Shown here one piece after another: positions 1 to 6,845 of a stretch of 32,483 bases of DNA (position 1 is its first letter; each line of letters starts with the position of its first letter). The DNA lies in assembly GCA_029246985.1 (NCBI GenBank), contig JAQWMC010000147.1:1-32483 (forward strand). Direction: 5' to 3'. Position numbers and translations under genes: made by a program. The notes under the pieces were generated by a model. It did not search any database, was not told the DNA's origin, and was given only the letters and a program-made list of their open reading frames with translations. This stretch comes from Pirellulales bacterium (lineage in GTDB: Bacteria > Planctomycetota > Planctomycetia > Pirellulales > UBA1268).

Positions 1-1
1 A

Positions 2-295
2 GACGCTCCTTTCGGCTACATCAATTCAATGTGGGAATTACAGGATGAGCCCTACATGGGAGACGTTATTAATGCCTACAATGACGGGCCACCTGATCAA
101 GGAGGAGCGCCGCTTGGTCCATTTTATGAACTCGAAACGTCTTCTCCGGCGGCAGCATTAAAACCAAACGAAACAATGCAGCACGTGCAGCAGACATGGC
201 ATCTGAAAGGTTCAGAAGAACAGTTGAAGGCATTAGCCTACCAATTGTTGGGCGCCGACTTGTCAGAAATTGAAAAAGGTTTTGTGGAAAAGTAA
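2..295 (+). CDS. DUF6786-type protein, C-terminal fragment (5' end outside window)
   Basis: The frame is open from the left edge (DAPFGYINSM...), so the listed Met at 29 is internal and the gene begins outside the window. The visible 97 residues contain the stretch GDVINAYNDGPP followed by LGPFYELETSSPAAALKPNE. I recognise this as the C-terminal signature of DUF6786 proteins, which are common in Planctomycetes and Bacteroidetes. The fold is thought to resemble aldose-epimerase/galactose-mutarotase-like beta sandwiches, but the function is not established. The gene converges on thiO, and a GC-rich inverted repeat lies about 90 bases after the stop. The family call is from memory of the motif; the role is unknown. 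Confidence 0.72.
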   Translation, partial: DAPFGYINSMWELQDEPYMGDVINAYNDGPPDQGGAPLGPFYELETSSPAAALKPNETMQHVQQTWHLKGSEEQLKALAYQLLGADLSEIEKGFVEK

Positions 296-385
296 TCCCA
301 GACTTACTCGAGCGATTAGTGCGTTTGGTAGTCGGCTTTCGTCGTGCGTTCGTGTGATGGGTATTGTTGGCGGTCCAGTCCCCTG

Positions 386-408
386 CCCCGTTAGCTCGTT
401 CAACGGGG
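386..408. terminator. Inverted repeat between convergent genes, possible bidirectional terminator
   Basis: CCCCGTT and AACGGGG form a perfect 7-bp stem around a 9-nt loop between the DUF6786 stop and the thiO stop. No clear U-tract follows on either strand, so it would be a weak or factor-assisted terminator. The position between convergent genes is the main argument. Confidence 0.35.
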
Positions 409-441
409 GAACGAATCTTTCACACCGCCGAATTCCCGGTG

Positions 442-1620
442 TTACAAGACAAGGTTTGTGGATTCTGCAAGACCCGCTCGTTCAGCGGAAAAGAAGTCCA
501 TCTGTAGTTCAGTTGAGATCCCACACATTGAATCAGCGATGAGGTGGGCTGTGCCTGCGGAGAGATGGAAACCAGAGCGGTAATGTCCAGTCGCGAGCCA
601 CGCATTGTCTACCACCGGCACACGTCCAATGGTTGGAAGCCCATCAGGTGAGCCCGGTCTTAGTCCAGCCCAAAATCCTTTCGGTTCGCGAGACATGAGA
701 TCGGGGAGAAGGTCTCCAGCAATTGTGCTCAGCCGGTCAAGAGATAAAGGTGTAGTTGAGATATCAAATCCAACATCTTCAATTGTTGATCCGATGAGGA
801 GATGGCCATCATCTCGTGGAATTATGTAGTCAAGCCCCGCGCCAATATTAATTATATGACGGATTAATCCAGGGGCAGTTTTGTGTAGTAAGATCTGCCC
901 TCTCCATGGTCTTGTGGATAAGTTGAAATTGAGTTTCTGAAGTAAATCCTCTGACCATGCACCTGTGGCAATGCAAAATTCGGAGGCATGCATTGAGCAA
1001 CGTGCTAAGTCTTGGCCTTCAACATTCACTGAAACAATCCGGTCAGAATTCAAACTAAAACTTCGGACCCGTACGTCATCTACTATTTCCACACCGCGTC
1101 TCAAACACGCCTCTCGCAAGGCTTTCAGGTGCCGTGGGGGACGAACTTGAGTCTCGTCCGGAAGATAGTATGCACTTCTTAGGTGGTCAGTAATAAAGCC
1201 GCTGTTGAGAGCAGGTTCGAGTTCTCTCACGTCCTGCAAAGAAATAGGTTCATGCTCTACTTGAAGGCGTTCCCACCTTTCGACGCTGTTGAGAATGTCG
1301 GAGTTTGTTTCTTCTGTAGTCGCTATGGCAAGGCTGCCGCAGCGATGAAAACCGTTGTCGATACCGGTTTCTTCCAGAAGTGATTCCGCCCATTGTCGGT
1401 GTAGTCGATCGCTGTACTGAGTCAATCGTTCAATGGGTGTTCCCTGTAGTTGTGCAAGCGTGTCTTGTGGTTGGGCTGGAAAAATACCAGCTGCCGCCCA
1501 ACTTGCACTATGTCGGAGGGCATTACAACTGACTACAGATACAGTTCTGCCGCGTCGAGCTAGTTCCCATGCTATCGAGAGACCGATGACACCGCCTCCA
1601 ACAATACAACAGTCATGCAT
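442..1620 (-). CDS. thiO: Glycine oxidase ThiO-like FAD-dependent oxidoreductase (DAO family)
   Basis: This 392-aa protein starts with an FAD-binding Rossmann motif, GGGVIGLSIAWELARRG (about residues 8-24). The segment ASWAAAGIFPAQ follows, typical of ThiO/DAO enzymes. The C-terminal motif GLRPGSPDGLPTIG and the GHYRSGFHLSAGTA region are characteristic of glycine oxidase. ThiO oxidises glycine to iminoacetate for the thiazole moiety of thiamine in aerobic bacteria. No other thiamine gene is in the window. The start overlaps the stop of the upstream DUF3500 gene by 8 nt (ATGCATGA), which suggests translational coupling. A different D-amino acid or secondary amine oxidase specificity is possible. 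The family is secure; the substrate is inferred. Confidence 0.85.
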   Translation of the reverse strand: MHDCCIVGGGVIGLSIAWELARRGRTVSVVSCNALRHSASWAAAGIFPAQPQDTLAQLQGTPIERLTQYSDRLHRQWAESLLEETGIDNGFHRCGSLAIATTEETNSDILNSVERWERLQVEHEPISLQDVRELEPALNSGFITDHLRSAYYLPDETQVRPPRHLKALREACLRRGVEIVDDVRVRSFSLNSDRIVSVNVEGQDLARCSMHASEFCIATGAWSEDLLQKLNFNLSTRPWRGQILLHKTAPGLIRHIINIGAGLDYIIPRDDGHLLIGSTIEDVGFDISTTPLSLDRLSTIAGDLLPDLMSREPKGFWAGLRPGSPDGLPTIGRVPVVDNAWLATGHYRSGFHLSAGTAHLIADSMCGISTELQMDFFSAERAGLAESTNLVL

Positions 1621-2638
1621 TCGTTGGGACCTGTGGGCTGTCGGCTATGTTTACCCAGACGTGGACGTGTGGCGCTCCTCGAAAATGCCAGACGAATGAC
1701 GGTCCTTCGAGACGCCAGTTGTCCCACACGCCATCATTGCCAAGGTCTTTCTGTTGGTAGAACACCAGACGGCATGCATCGATTCCGCCCTGTGAGGCAA
1801 GGCACTGGTCGACTTCAGCCTGGTCACTTGGTCGAAAAGGTTCGAGAAGAAGTTTGAGGACCTTCCCCAGCTCATCCTTTTGTTCGTTAGTAAGGTCTGT
1901 GACTGATAGCCCTGGTCGCTCAGCTTTTCCATGAAAGCCGATGGCGTTCTCTTTCGGTGACCGCGGAGCAAGTGATTGGGCCTGCTGGTGCCTGTCAAGC
2001 ATTGCGTACACCTTGTTCGCAGCGACTGCTTGCGGCCAGAAAACATTGCCTGGATGAGTGGGTTCTTCAGTAAAACTGCCAGTATCATGGCCGTAGAAAA
2101 TAGGGCCACCGAAGGCAACATGATCAGCAGAGTCACCATCACACCTCAAAGTCATGTGCCGGCCAGTCAATAAAAACTGAAATTTTCCACTCCCCGGCTC
2201 ACCAAGAAGTGACACGCTTTGCGAATACCCGAAACCGCCGCAGTCATCTTCTAATTGCTTATCAAAACGGGGTTGCCATGCCGGTGTAATGAGGCCATCA
2301 AATATTTTTCGGATCATTCCCTGTTGAGCTGGTGTGAAAAAGTCACTCGCAATCTCTGGCTTGCTTGCCTGCCAATTGTTTGCGACCCTGGTACGAAGCA
2401 GTCCATATTTTGGATGCTTGTAATCCCATGGAAAGCAGACCTGCGTTCGCTGGGTTGGTGTTAGTGAGGCGTGAAGTTCTCCGGCAAGAGTTTCAGCTGT
2501 TGAAGATTGTGTCGCCTCCGCGGCGTAGGCGTGACTCCAATCAGAACCACGGAGTAGCGAAGTCAAACTGACTGCTGCCGAGGCGGTGGTAAGGAAATTT
2601 CTACGTGAGGTTGATTTGTCTGCTGGCTTTGAAGGCAT
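1613..2638 (-). CDS. Tat-exported DUF3500 family protein
   Basis: The 341-aa product begins with a twin-arginine signal, SRRNFL at residues 11-16, followed by a hydrophobic, Ala/Ser-rich stretch (TTASAAVSLTSLL). Export in a folded state is therefore expected. The mature part matches my memory of DUF3500 (PF12006): LTGRHMTLRCDGD, AFGGPIFYGHD and the closing VWHFRGAPHVHVWVNI. The function of the family is not known. The ATG is preceded by AAGGAG with an 8-nt spacer, which fixes the start. It is the first gene of a unit with thiO. A cofactor carried across the membrane folded would explain the Tat signal, but none is visible. Confidence 0.82.
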   Translation of the reverse strand: MPSKPADKSTSRRNFLTTASAAVSLTSLLRGSDWSHAYAAEATQSSTAETLAGELHASLTPTQRTQVCFPWDYKHPKYGLLRTRVANNWQASKPEIASDFFTPAQQGMIRKIFDGLITPAWQPRFDKQLEDDCGGFGYSQSVSLLGEPGSGKFQFLLTGRHMTLRCDGDSADHVAFGGPIFYGHDTGSFTEEPTHPGNVFWPQAVAANKVYAMLDRHQQAQSLAPRSPKENAIGFHGKAERPGLSVTDLTNEQKDELGKVLKLLLEPFRPSDQAEVDQCLASQGGIDACRLVFYQQKDLGNDGVWDNWRLEGPSFVWHFRGAPHVHVWVNIADSPQVPTNA

Positions 2639-2694
2639 TGTAGAGGCTCCTTGTTGCTTTTCCGTTGTTACTTTTATTTCTACGTGAGGTGATT
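2597..2694. repeat. Imperfect direct repeat in 5' UTR and signal-peptide region of the DUF3500 gene
   Basis: On the minus strand AATCAACCTCACGTAGAAAT (2597-2616, coding for the Ser-Arg-Arg part of the Tat signal) recurs as AATCACCTCACGTAGAAAT (2676-2694, upstream of the ATG). The two differ only by one missing A. The copies are in the same orientation about 80 bases apart. Confidence 0.6.
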
Positions 2695-2785
2695 GAACGG
2701 GTGGACTGTGAATATGTTTTGATTCCGATGTCTTTCAGAGCGTAACAAAGACACGCCATCTTTAAATAATAGCAGGAATCACGGA

Positions 2786-3631
2786 TCAGTAACGTTGTTG
2801 GCACACGGGGCAAAAGAAAGTTGATCGTTGCGACTGAACGACACGTTGGATTGAGGTTTTACATTGAAAACACTCATTTTTTGAGCGCCCATACACTTTG
2901 TGCAATCGTTGGTATCTTCCGGGGCGATTGTCGGCTGTTCTGTACGTTTCATCACCGATGGACGATCCTTCCATTTTGATTGCATGGTGGAGAATGCGGG
3001 AGCATGCTGTGGCTAAACGATCATAGGCGGCCCGGGTCAATCGATGGCACCTCGTTCGAGGGTCGACTTTGGCGTCATAAAGAATCTCCGATGCGTAGAT
3101 ATTACCCACGCCGGCTAGAATTTTCTGGTCAAGGAGTGCAACTTTTATATGACGCCGTGAGGAATGAAGTTTTGCATGCAGGGTAAGGCCAGTGATCGTA
3201 AGGGCATCAGGACCTAATGCATGGCTACCAAATCGAGACTCGAATGTTGATTTGTTAAACAAAGTGATAGTTCCTAACCCGCGTCGATCCCAAAAAATGA
3301 GAGGCTGTTTTCTTCCTGTTGTGACGATGAGTCGTACGTGCTCGCTGGTCGGAGGCGAAACTCGCAGAAGCAACCCAGTCATCCGAGGTTCAAAAACCAA
3401 GAAAGAATCCATGTGGTGTTCATTTTGCCGTATGCGCAGGACTGCCCGTTTACCGAGACGTGTGACGTCCATAATGCGAGCACGTTGAAGTTTGGCTGCC
3501 ATTATTTTCGGCCGAGGTTGGATTGGAGATGGCCGCCGTGTATGTCGTGGAAAGTGGGTGTTTGTAATACTTTCTCCACGGAAACAGGCAATTCCGCGGC
3601 ACATCGTTTCAACTTCAGGGAGTTCTGGCAT
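2786..3631 (-). CDS. mutM: Formamidopyrimidine-DNA glycosylase family protein (Fpg/MutM-like)
   Basis: This base-excision repair glycosylase/AP lyase is 281 aa, close to the usual ~270. The start is set by MPELPEVE, where Pro2 is the Schiff-base nucleophile and Glu3 the acid. Also visible are the conserved Lys in RLGKRAVL, GVGNIYASE in the H2TH region, and a C-terminal zinc finger with Cys at 254, 257, 274 and 277 that contains QRSTFFC. The lesion-recognition segments differ from E. coli MutM: FEPRMTG replaces HLGMSG and DRRGLG replaces DPRRFG. The Phe wedge position is therefore Leu and one Arg is Gly. Substrate range may differ from classical 8-oxoG repair, or it may be a lineage variant. 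No Shine-Dalgarno is evident. Confidence 0.88.
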   Translation of the reverse strand: MPELPEVETMCRGIACFRGESITNTHFPRHTRRPSPIQPRPKIMAAKLQRARIMDVTRLGKRAVLRIRQNEHHMDSFLVFEPRMTGLLLRVSPPTSEHVRLIVTTGRKQPLIFWDRRGLGTITLFNKSTFESRFGSHALGPDALTITGLTLHAKLHSSRRHIKVALLDQKILAGVGNIYASEILYDAKVDPRTRCHRLTRAAYDRLATACSRILHHAIKMEGSSIGDETYRTADNRPGRYQRLHKVYGRSKNECFQCKTSIQRVVQSQRSTFFCPVCQQRY

Positions 3632-3685
3632 CGTTCACACGAGATACGAGGGAAAGGTGAGATTCACTAGGTCAAAATTTATGAA

Positions 3686-3783
3686 AGGAGGCTACAATTC
3701 AGCGTGCGTCAAATTTGGCTGAAGCCTTGTAAATCATAGAACGCATGGCTCGGAAGGCCGTGATTAAATGTTTGGAGTTTTGA
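3686..3783 (+). promoter_or_regulatory. trpB leader with orphan AGGAGG and two mini-ORFs
   Basis: A perfect AGGAGG (3686-3691) lies about 90 bases before trpB and serves no annotated gene. Twelve bases after it is GTG CGT CAA ATT TGG..., an 11-codon frame ending at 3739 with one Trp codon. A second 12-codon frame (3745-3783, ATG GCT CGG...) ends with TGA directly abutting the trpB ATG at 3784. The trpB ribosome site itself appears to be GGAG at 3774-3777. Translation of either mini-ORF is speculative; only the sequence elements are seen. Confidence 0.3.
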
Positions 3784-5010
3784 ATGACAAGTGTTCCTGC
3801 TGAGACGGTTGGCCAAAAACTCTCTGCTGTACCTGATAACTTTGGTCGTTTCGGTTGCTTTGGTGGTCGGTATGTTCCTGAAACACTTTCAGCAGCACTC
3901 GATCAGTTGGAACTGGCTTATGACGAAGCTATTGCCGACCCAGAGTTTATCAGTGAACTCGAAGGACTATTTGCAGCCTTTGTTGGGCGTCCTACTCCCT
4001 TGCTTTTCGCCCGAAGGCTTACTGAAAAAGCAGGTGGGGCTCAGATTTACTTCAAGCGAGAAGATCTTAGCCACACAGGCGCTCACAAAATTAATAATAC
4101 GCTGGGTCAAGCGCTGCTTGCGATCCGCATGGGCAAGCGGCGAATTATTGCTGAGACTGGGGCAGGCCAGCACGGTGTGGCAACTGCAACGGCATGTGCA
4201 CGATTTGGACTTGAATGCGTTGTCTATATGGGATCAGAGGATGTTCGTCGCCAGTCTCCGAATGTTCGAACGATGAAATTAATGGGTGCGGAGGTCCGTC
4301 CTGTAGAGAGTGGTTCTCGTACATTGCGAGATGCGATTAATGAAGCAATGCGAGACTGGATGGCATCTGTTGAGACGACGCATTACATCATTGGTTCGGT
4401 GGTGGGTCCCCATCCATTTCCGCGTATTGTTCGAGATTTTCAATCAGTGATCGGGCGTGAGACAATAGATTGCTGTAAAAGCCTCTTTGGTAGGCTTCCT
4501 GATACTGTTGTGGCGTGCGTCGGTGGCGGCAGTAACGCAGCCGGCATGTTCTATCCCTTTGTGGACTGTCCGGAAGTTCGTCTCGTTGGCGTTGAGGCAG
4601 GAGGCCGTTCGAGTGGTGATGGTGAGCATGCCGCCCCTCTAACTTATGGAACACCTGGCATTCTGCACGGCAGTCTGAGTTACGTCTTGCAGGACGCAGA
4701 CGGCCAGACGGCTGATGTACATTCAGTGTCTGCAGGCCTGGATTATCCGGGAGTTGGTCCTGAGCACAGTTTCTGGCGAGATTCTGGGCGTGTCGACTAC
4801 ACCAGTGTAACCGATGCCGCAGCACTCGATGCCTTCGATATGGTGGCTCAGCAGGAGGGCGTTCTTCCCGCGCTTGAAACCTCGCACGCTCTAGCATGGG
4901 CCGTTGATGCTGCTTCCAAAATGCGTCCGGAGGAAATCCTAGTCGTGTGCATGTCAGGTCGTGGCGATAAGGATGCTGCTGAAATAGCAAGGCTGCGTGG
5001 GCACGAGTGA
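3784..5010 (+). CDS. trpB: Tryptophan synthase beta chain
   Basis: This chain condenses indole with serine to give tryptophan, using PLP, in the TrpA2B2 complex. The 408-aa sequence has [15 protein letters not shown] near the N-terminus and [13 protein letters not shown] with the PLP lysine at about residue 102. It also has the phosphate-binding glycine loop GGGSNAAG and [12 protein letters not shown]. The closing motif is CMSGRGDKD. All are diagnostic of TrpB1. The ATG follows GGAG by 6 nt. trpA starts 67 bases downstream on the same strand, so the two subunits are likely co-transcribed. Length matches the family and nothing is missing. Confidence 0.97.
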   Translation: MTSVPAETVGQKLSAVPDNFGRFGCFGGRYVPETLSAALDQLELAYDEAIADPEFISELEGLFAAFVGRPTPLLFARRLTEKAGGAQIYFKREDLSHTGAHKINNTLGQALLAIRMGKRRIIAETGAGQHGVATATACARFGLECVVYMGSEDVRRQSPNVRTMKLMGAEVRPVESGSRTLRDAINEAMRDWMASVETTHYIIGSVVGPHPFPRIVRDFQSVIGRETIDCCKSLFGRLPDTVVACVGGGSNAAGMFYPFVDCPEVRLVGVEAGGRSSGDGEHAAPLTYGTPGILHGSLSYVLQDADGQTADVHSVSAGLDYPGVGPEHSFWRDSGRVDYTSVTDAAALDAFDMVAQQEGVLPALETSHALAWAVDAASKMRPEEILVVCMSGRGDKDAAEIARLRGHE

Positions 5011-5077
5011 TCAGGTGAATGATTAGATTGAATGCCCTTCCTGTACGTGATTTTCCATTACTAGAAATAGATAGTAA

Positions 5078-5911
5078 ATGACTGCCAAAGACGGTAAGAA
5101 AAAAAACGGAATTGAACTGCTTGAGGATGCGTTTGCTCTGTGCAAGACTGAGTCGCGTCGTGCCGTTGCCCCCTTTGTTACAGCTGGTGACCCAGATAGT
5201 AAATCGACATCTGCTATTTTAGAATCGATTTGTGCAGCAGGAGCAACCTGTTGTGAACTCGGTGTTCCTTACAGTGACCCTATTGCTGACGGGCCAGTGA
5301 TTCAGGCCTCGTACACTCGCGCACTGAACGCCGGTATGACACTGACGAAAATGTTTGATGTTGTGGCTGCTTTCTCAAAGTCACACTCAATGCCCTTGCT
5401 GGCGATGGCTAGTTATTCACTGATATTTCGCAATGGAATCGAGGCATTTGTAAAGCGTGGTCAGGAAAGTGGTTTGGCAGGATTCGTTGTCCCTGACTTG
5501 CCATTAGAGGAATCTGACGAACTGGATACGCAGTGCCGGCTGGCCGGCCTTGCTCTTGTCCGACTTGTGACGCCGACAACACCGCCGGAGCGTGCTCGAG
5601 AGATAGCCAGACGGTCTACAGGATTTCTTTACTGTGTATCAGTTTCAGGAGTGACAGGAGAGCGGACTGCATTACCAGAAAATCTTGTTGAACGTATCCA
5701 ATGGTTACGTGAAGAGTCTGATGTGCCAATATTAGTAGGTTTTGGAATATCAACTGCTGAACAGGCAAGAGAAGTTGCTGCAGTTGCTGACGGTGTCATT
5801 GTCGGCTCTGCGGTTGTCCGCTGTATCGAAAAGGCGGAAGGTGGAAAGTCCATGTCTGATGCAGCCGGTGGTTTTGTTCGGGAACTTGTTGGAGCGTGTC
5901 GTCTCAACTGA
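5078..5911 (+). CDS. trpA: Tryptophan synthase alpha chain
   Basis: TrpA cleaves indole-3-glycerol phosphate to indole, which is channelled to TrpB. The 277-aa TIM-barrel sequence has ELGVPYSDPIADGPVIQ with the catalytic Glu, PDLPLEES, the flexible-loop region LVTPTTPPER, and GFGIS plus GVIVGSAVV for phosphate binding. The N-terminus has about 15 extra residues before the usual start of the barrel. No strong ribosome site precedes the ATG, which fits translation together with trpB. The stop is only 19 bases from the stop of the convergent ABC gene, and I see no stem-loop terminator between them. Confidence 0.96.
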   Translation: MTAKDGKKKNGIELLEDAFALCKTESRRAVAPFVTAGDPDSKSTSAILESICAAGATCCELGVPYSDPIADGPVIQASYTRALNAGMTLTKMFDVVAAFSKSHSMPLLAMASYSLIFRNGIEAFVKRGQESGLAGFVVPDLPLEESDELDTQCRLAGLALVRLVTPTTPPERAREIARRSTGFLYCVSVSGVTGERTALPENLVERIQWLREESDVPILVGFGISTAEQAREVAAVADGVIVGSAVVRCIEKAEGGKSMSDAAGGFVRELVGACRLN

Positions 5912-5930
5912 CCTTACATGCCTGGTGATT

Positions 5931-6845
5931 TCAGTTTTTTTGAGTAAGCGAATACAAGACTTGAGCAGGCCATGGCGGGTCGTACGTACAGGATTCAAGC
6001 GAACAGCCTGCTTTAATAAGTACTGCTACTGCTTCTTCAATTGGACAACGGTTTGTGGGAAAAGAGCAGGTTAAGAAATCATCATCGATTACTGTGCTGG
6101 AAAGAGTGAGGTGGTGGATAATCTTGGCTGCTTGTGCTGCAGAGGACGGGCATTTCAGTCGGACCCTCCATTCGTCCACATCAGTAAATAGTTTTGGCTG
6201 AAAATGGCCAGCAGTGACTTTCTGTCCGTCATTCAAAACAAGTAGGTCAGTGAAGTTATCGGGAACATTTGCATCGTTGAAAGCAGCAAGAATGATGCGG
6301 CCTGTGAGTTGTGCATTGGTGGTCAGTTGGTCAATGATCTGACAGCCAAAAGGATCGAGGTCAGCGTACGGGTTGTCGAGTAATAAAATATGGGGTTCGC
6401 AGAGTAATGCACGAGCAATCAGCAATCGCTTGCTTTGGCCAGAAGAAAGAGTATCGATTCGGTGTCCGCGCAAGTTACCCAGGAACACCTCTTCCAAAGC
6501 ATGATTGACGGCGTCATCCATTTGTTTGCCACGAAGCCCAGAGTTCATTGCGAATAACTCGAGACATTCATCTGCTCGTATCATCGGCCATGTTGTGATG
6601 CCGTCGGGCACGAAGCCAATGAGTTGTTCAGTGAGCGGTGAGTCAGTCGTTGATGAGGAGTCCGCAAAAGATACGTTGCCAGACTGAACCGGGAGGAGCC
6701 CGGCAATAGTTTCAAGAAGTGTAGTTTTACCTGATCCGGTTGGTCCGATAACGGCAACAGATTGCCCGGGGTGAATTGTGTGAGTGACTTGATCTAATGC
6801 AATGACGCCCTGTCGCTGGACAGTAACTTGTTCGAGCGAAATCAT
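5931..6845 (-). CDS. ABC transporter ATP-binding protein with substituted catalytic residues
   Basis: This is a 304-aa nucleotide-binding subunit. Walker A is GPTGSGKT (34-41), the signature is LSSGQ (133-137) and Walker B is HILLLDN (about 152-158). Two residues normally needed for hydrolysis differ: the Glu after the Walker B Asp is Asn158, and the switch-loop His aligns with Asn190 (GRIILAAFND). The Q-loop position reads VPDG rather than VPQ. About 90 residues follow the ATPase core, as in ABC-2 exporter subunits of the CcmA type. No permease lies beside it. The ATG overlaps the trpE stop (ATGA) with AGGGA just upstream, so translation is coupled to trpE. It probably binds ATP; hydrolysis may be impaired. 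Confidence 0.85.
   Translation of the reverse strand: MISLEQVTVQRQGVIALDQVTHTIHPGQSVAVIGPTGSGKTTLLETIAGLLPVQSGNVSFADSSSTTDSPLTEQLIGFVPDGITTWPMIRADECLELFAMNSGLRGKQMDDAVNHALEEVFLGNLRGHRIDTLSSGQSKRLLIARALLCEPHILLLDNPYADLDPFGCQIIDQLTTNAQLTGRIILAAFNDANVPDNFTDLLVLNDGQKVTAGHFQPKLFTDVDEWRVRLKCPSSAAQAAKIIHHLTLSSTVIDDDFLTCSFPTNRCPIEEAVAVLIKAGCSLESCTYDPPWPAQVLYSLTQKN

Noticed and set aside
3791-4990. 161-aa (+) and 200-aa (-) ORFs inside trpB
   Set aside because: Both are out-of-frame shadows of trpB, which has every family motif in frame.
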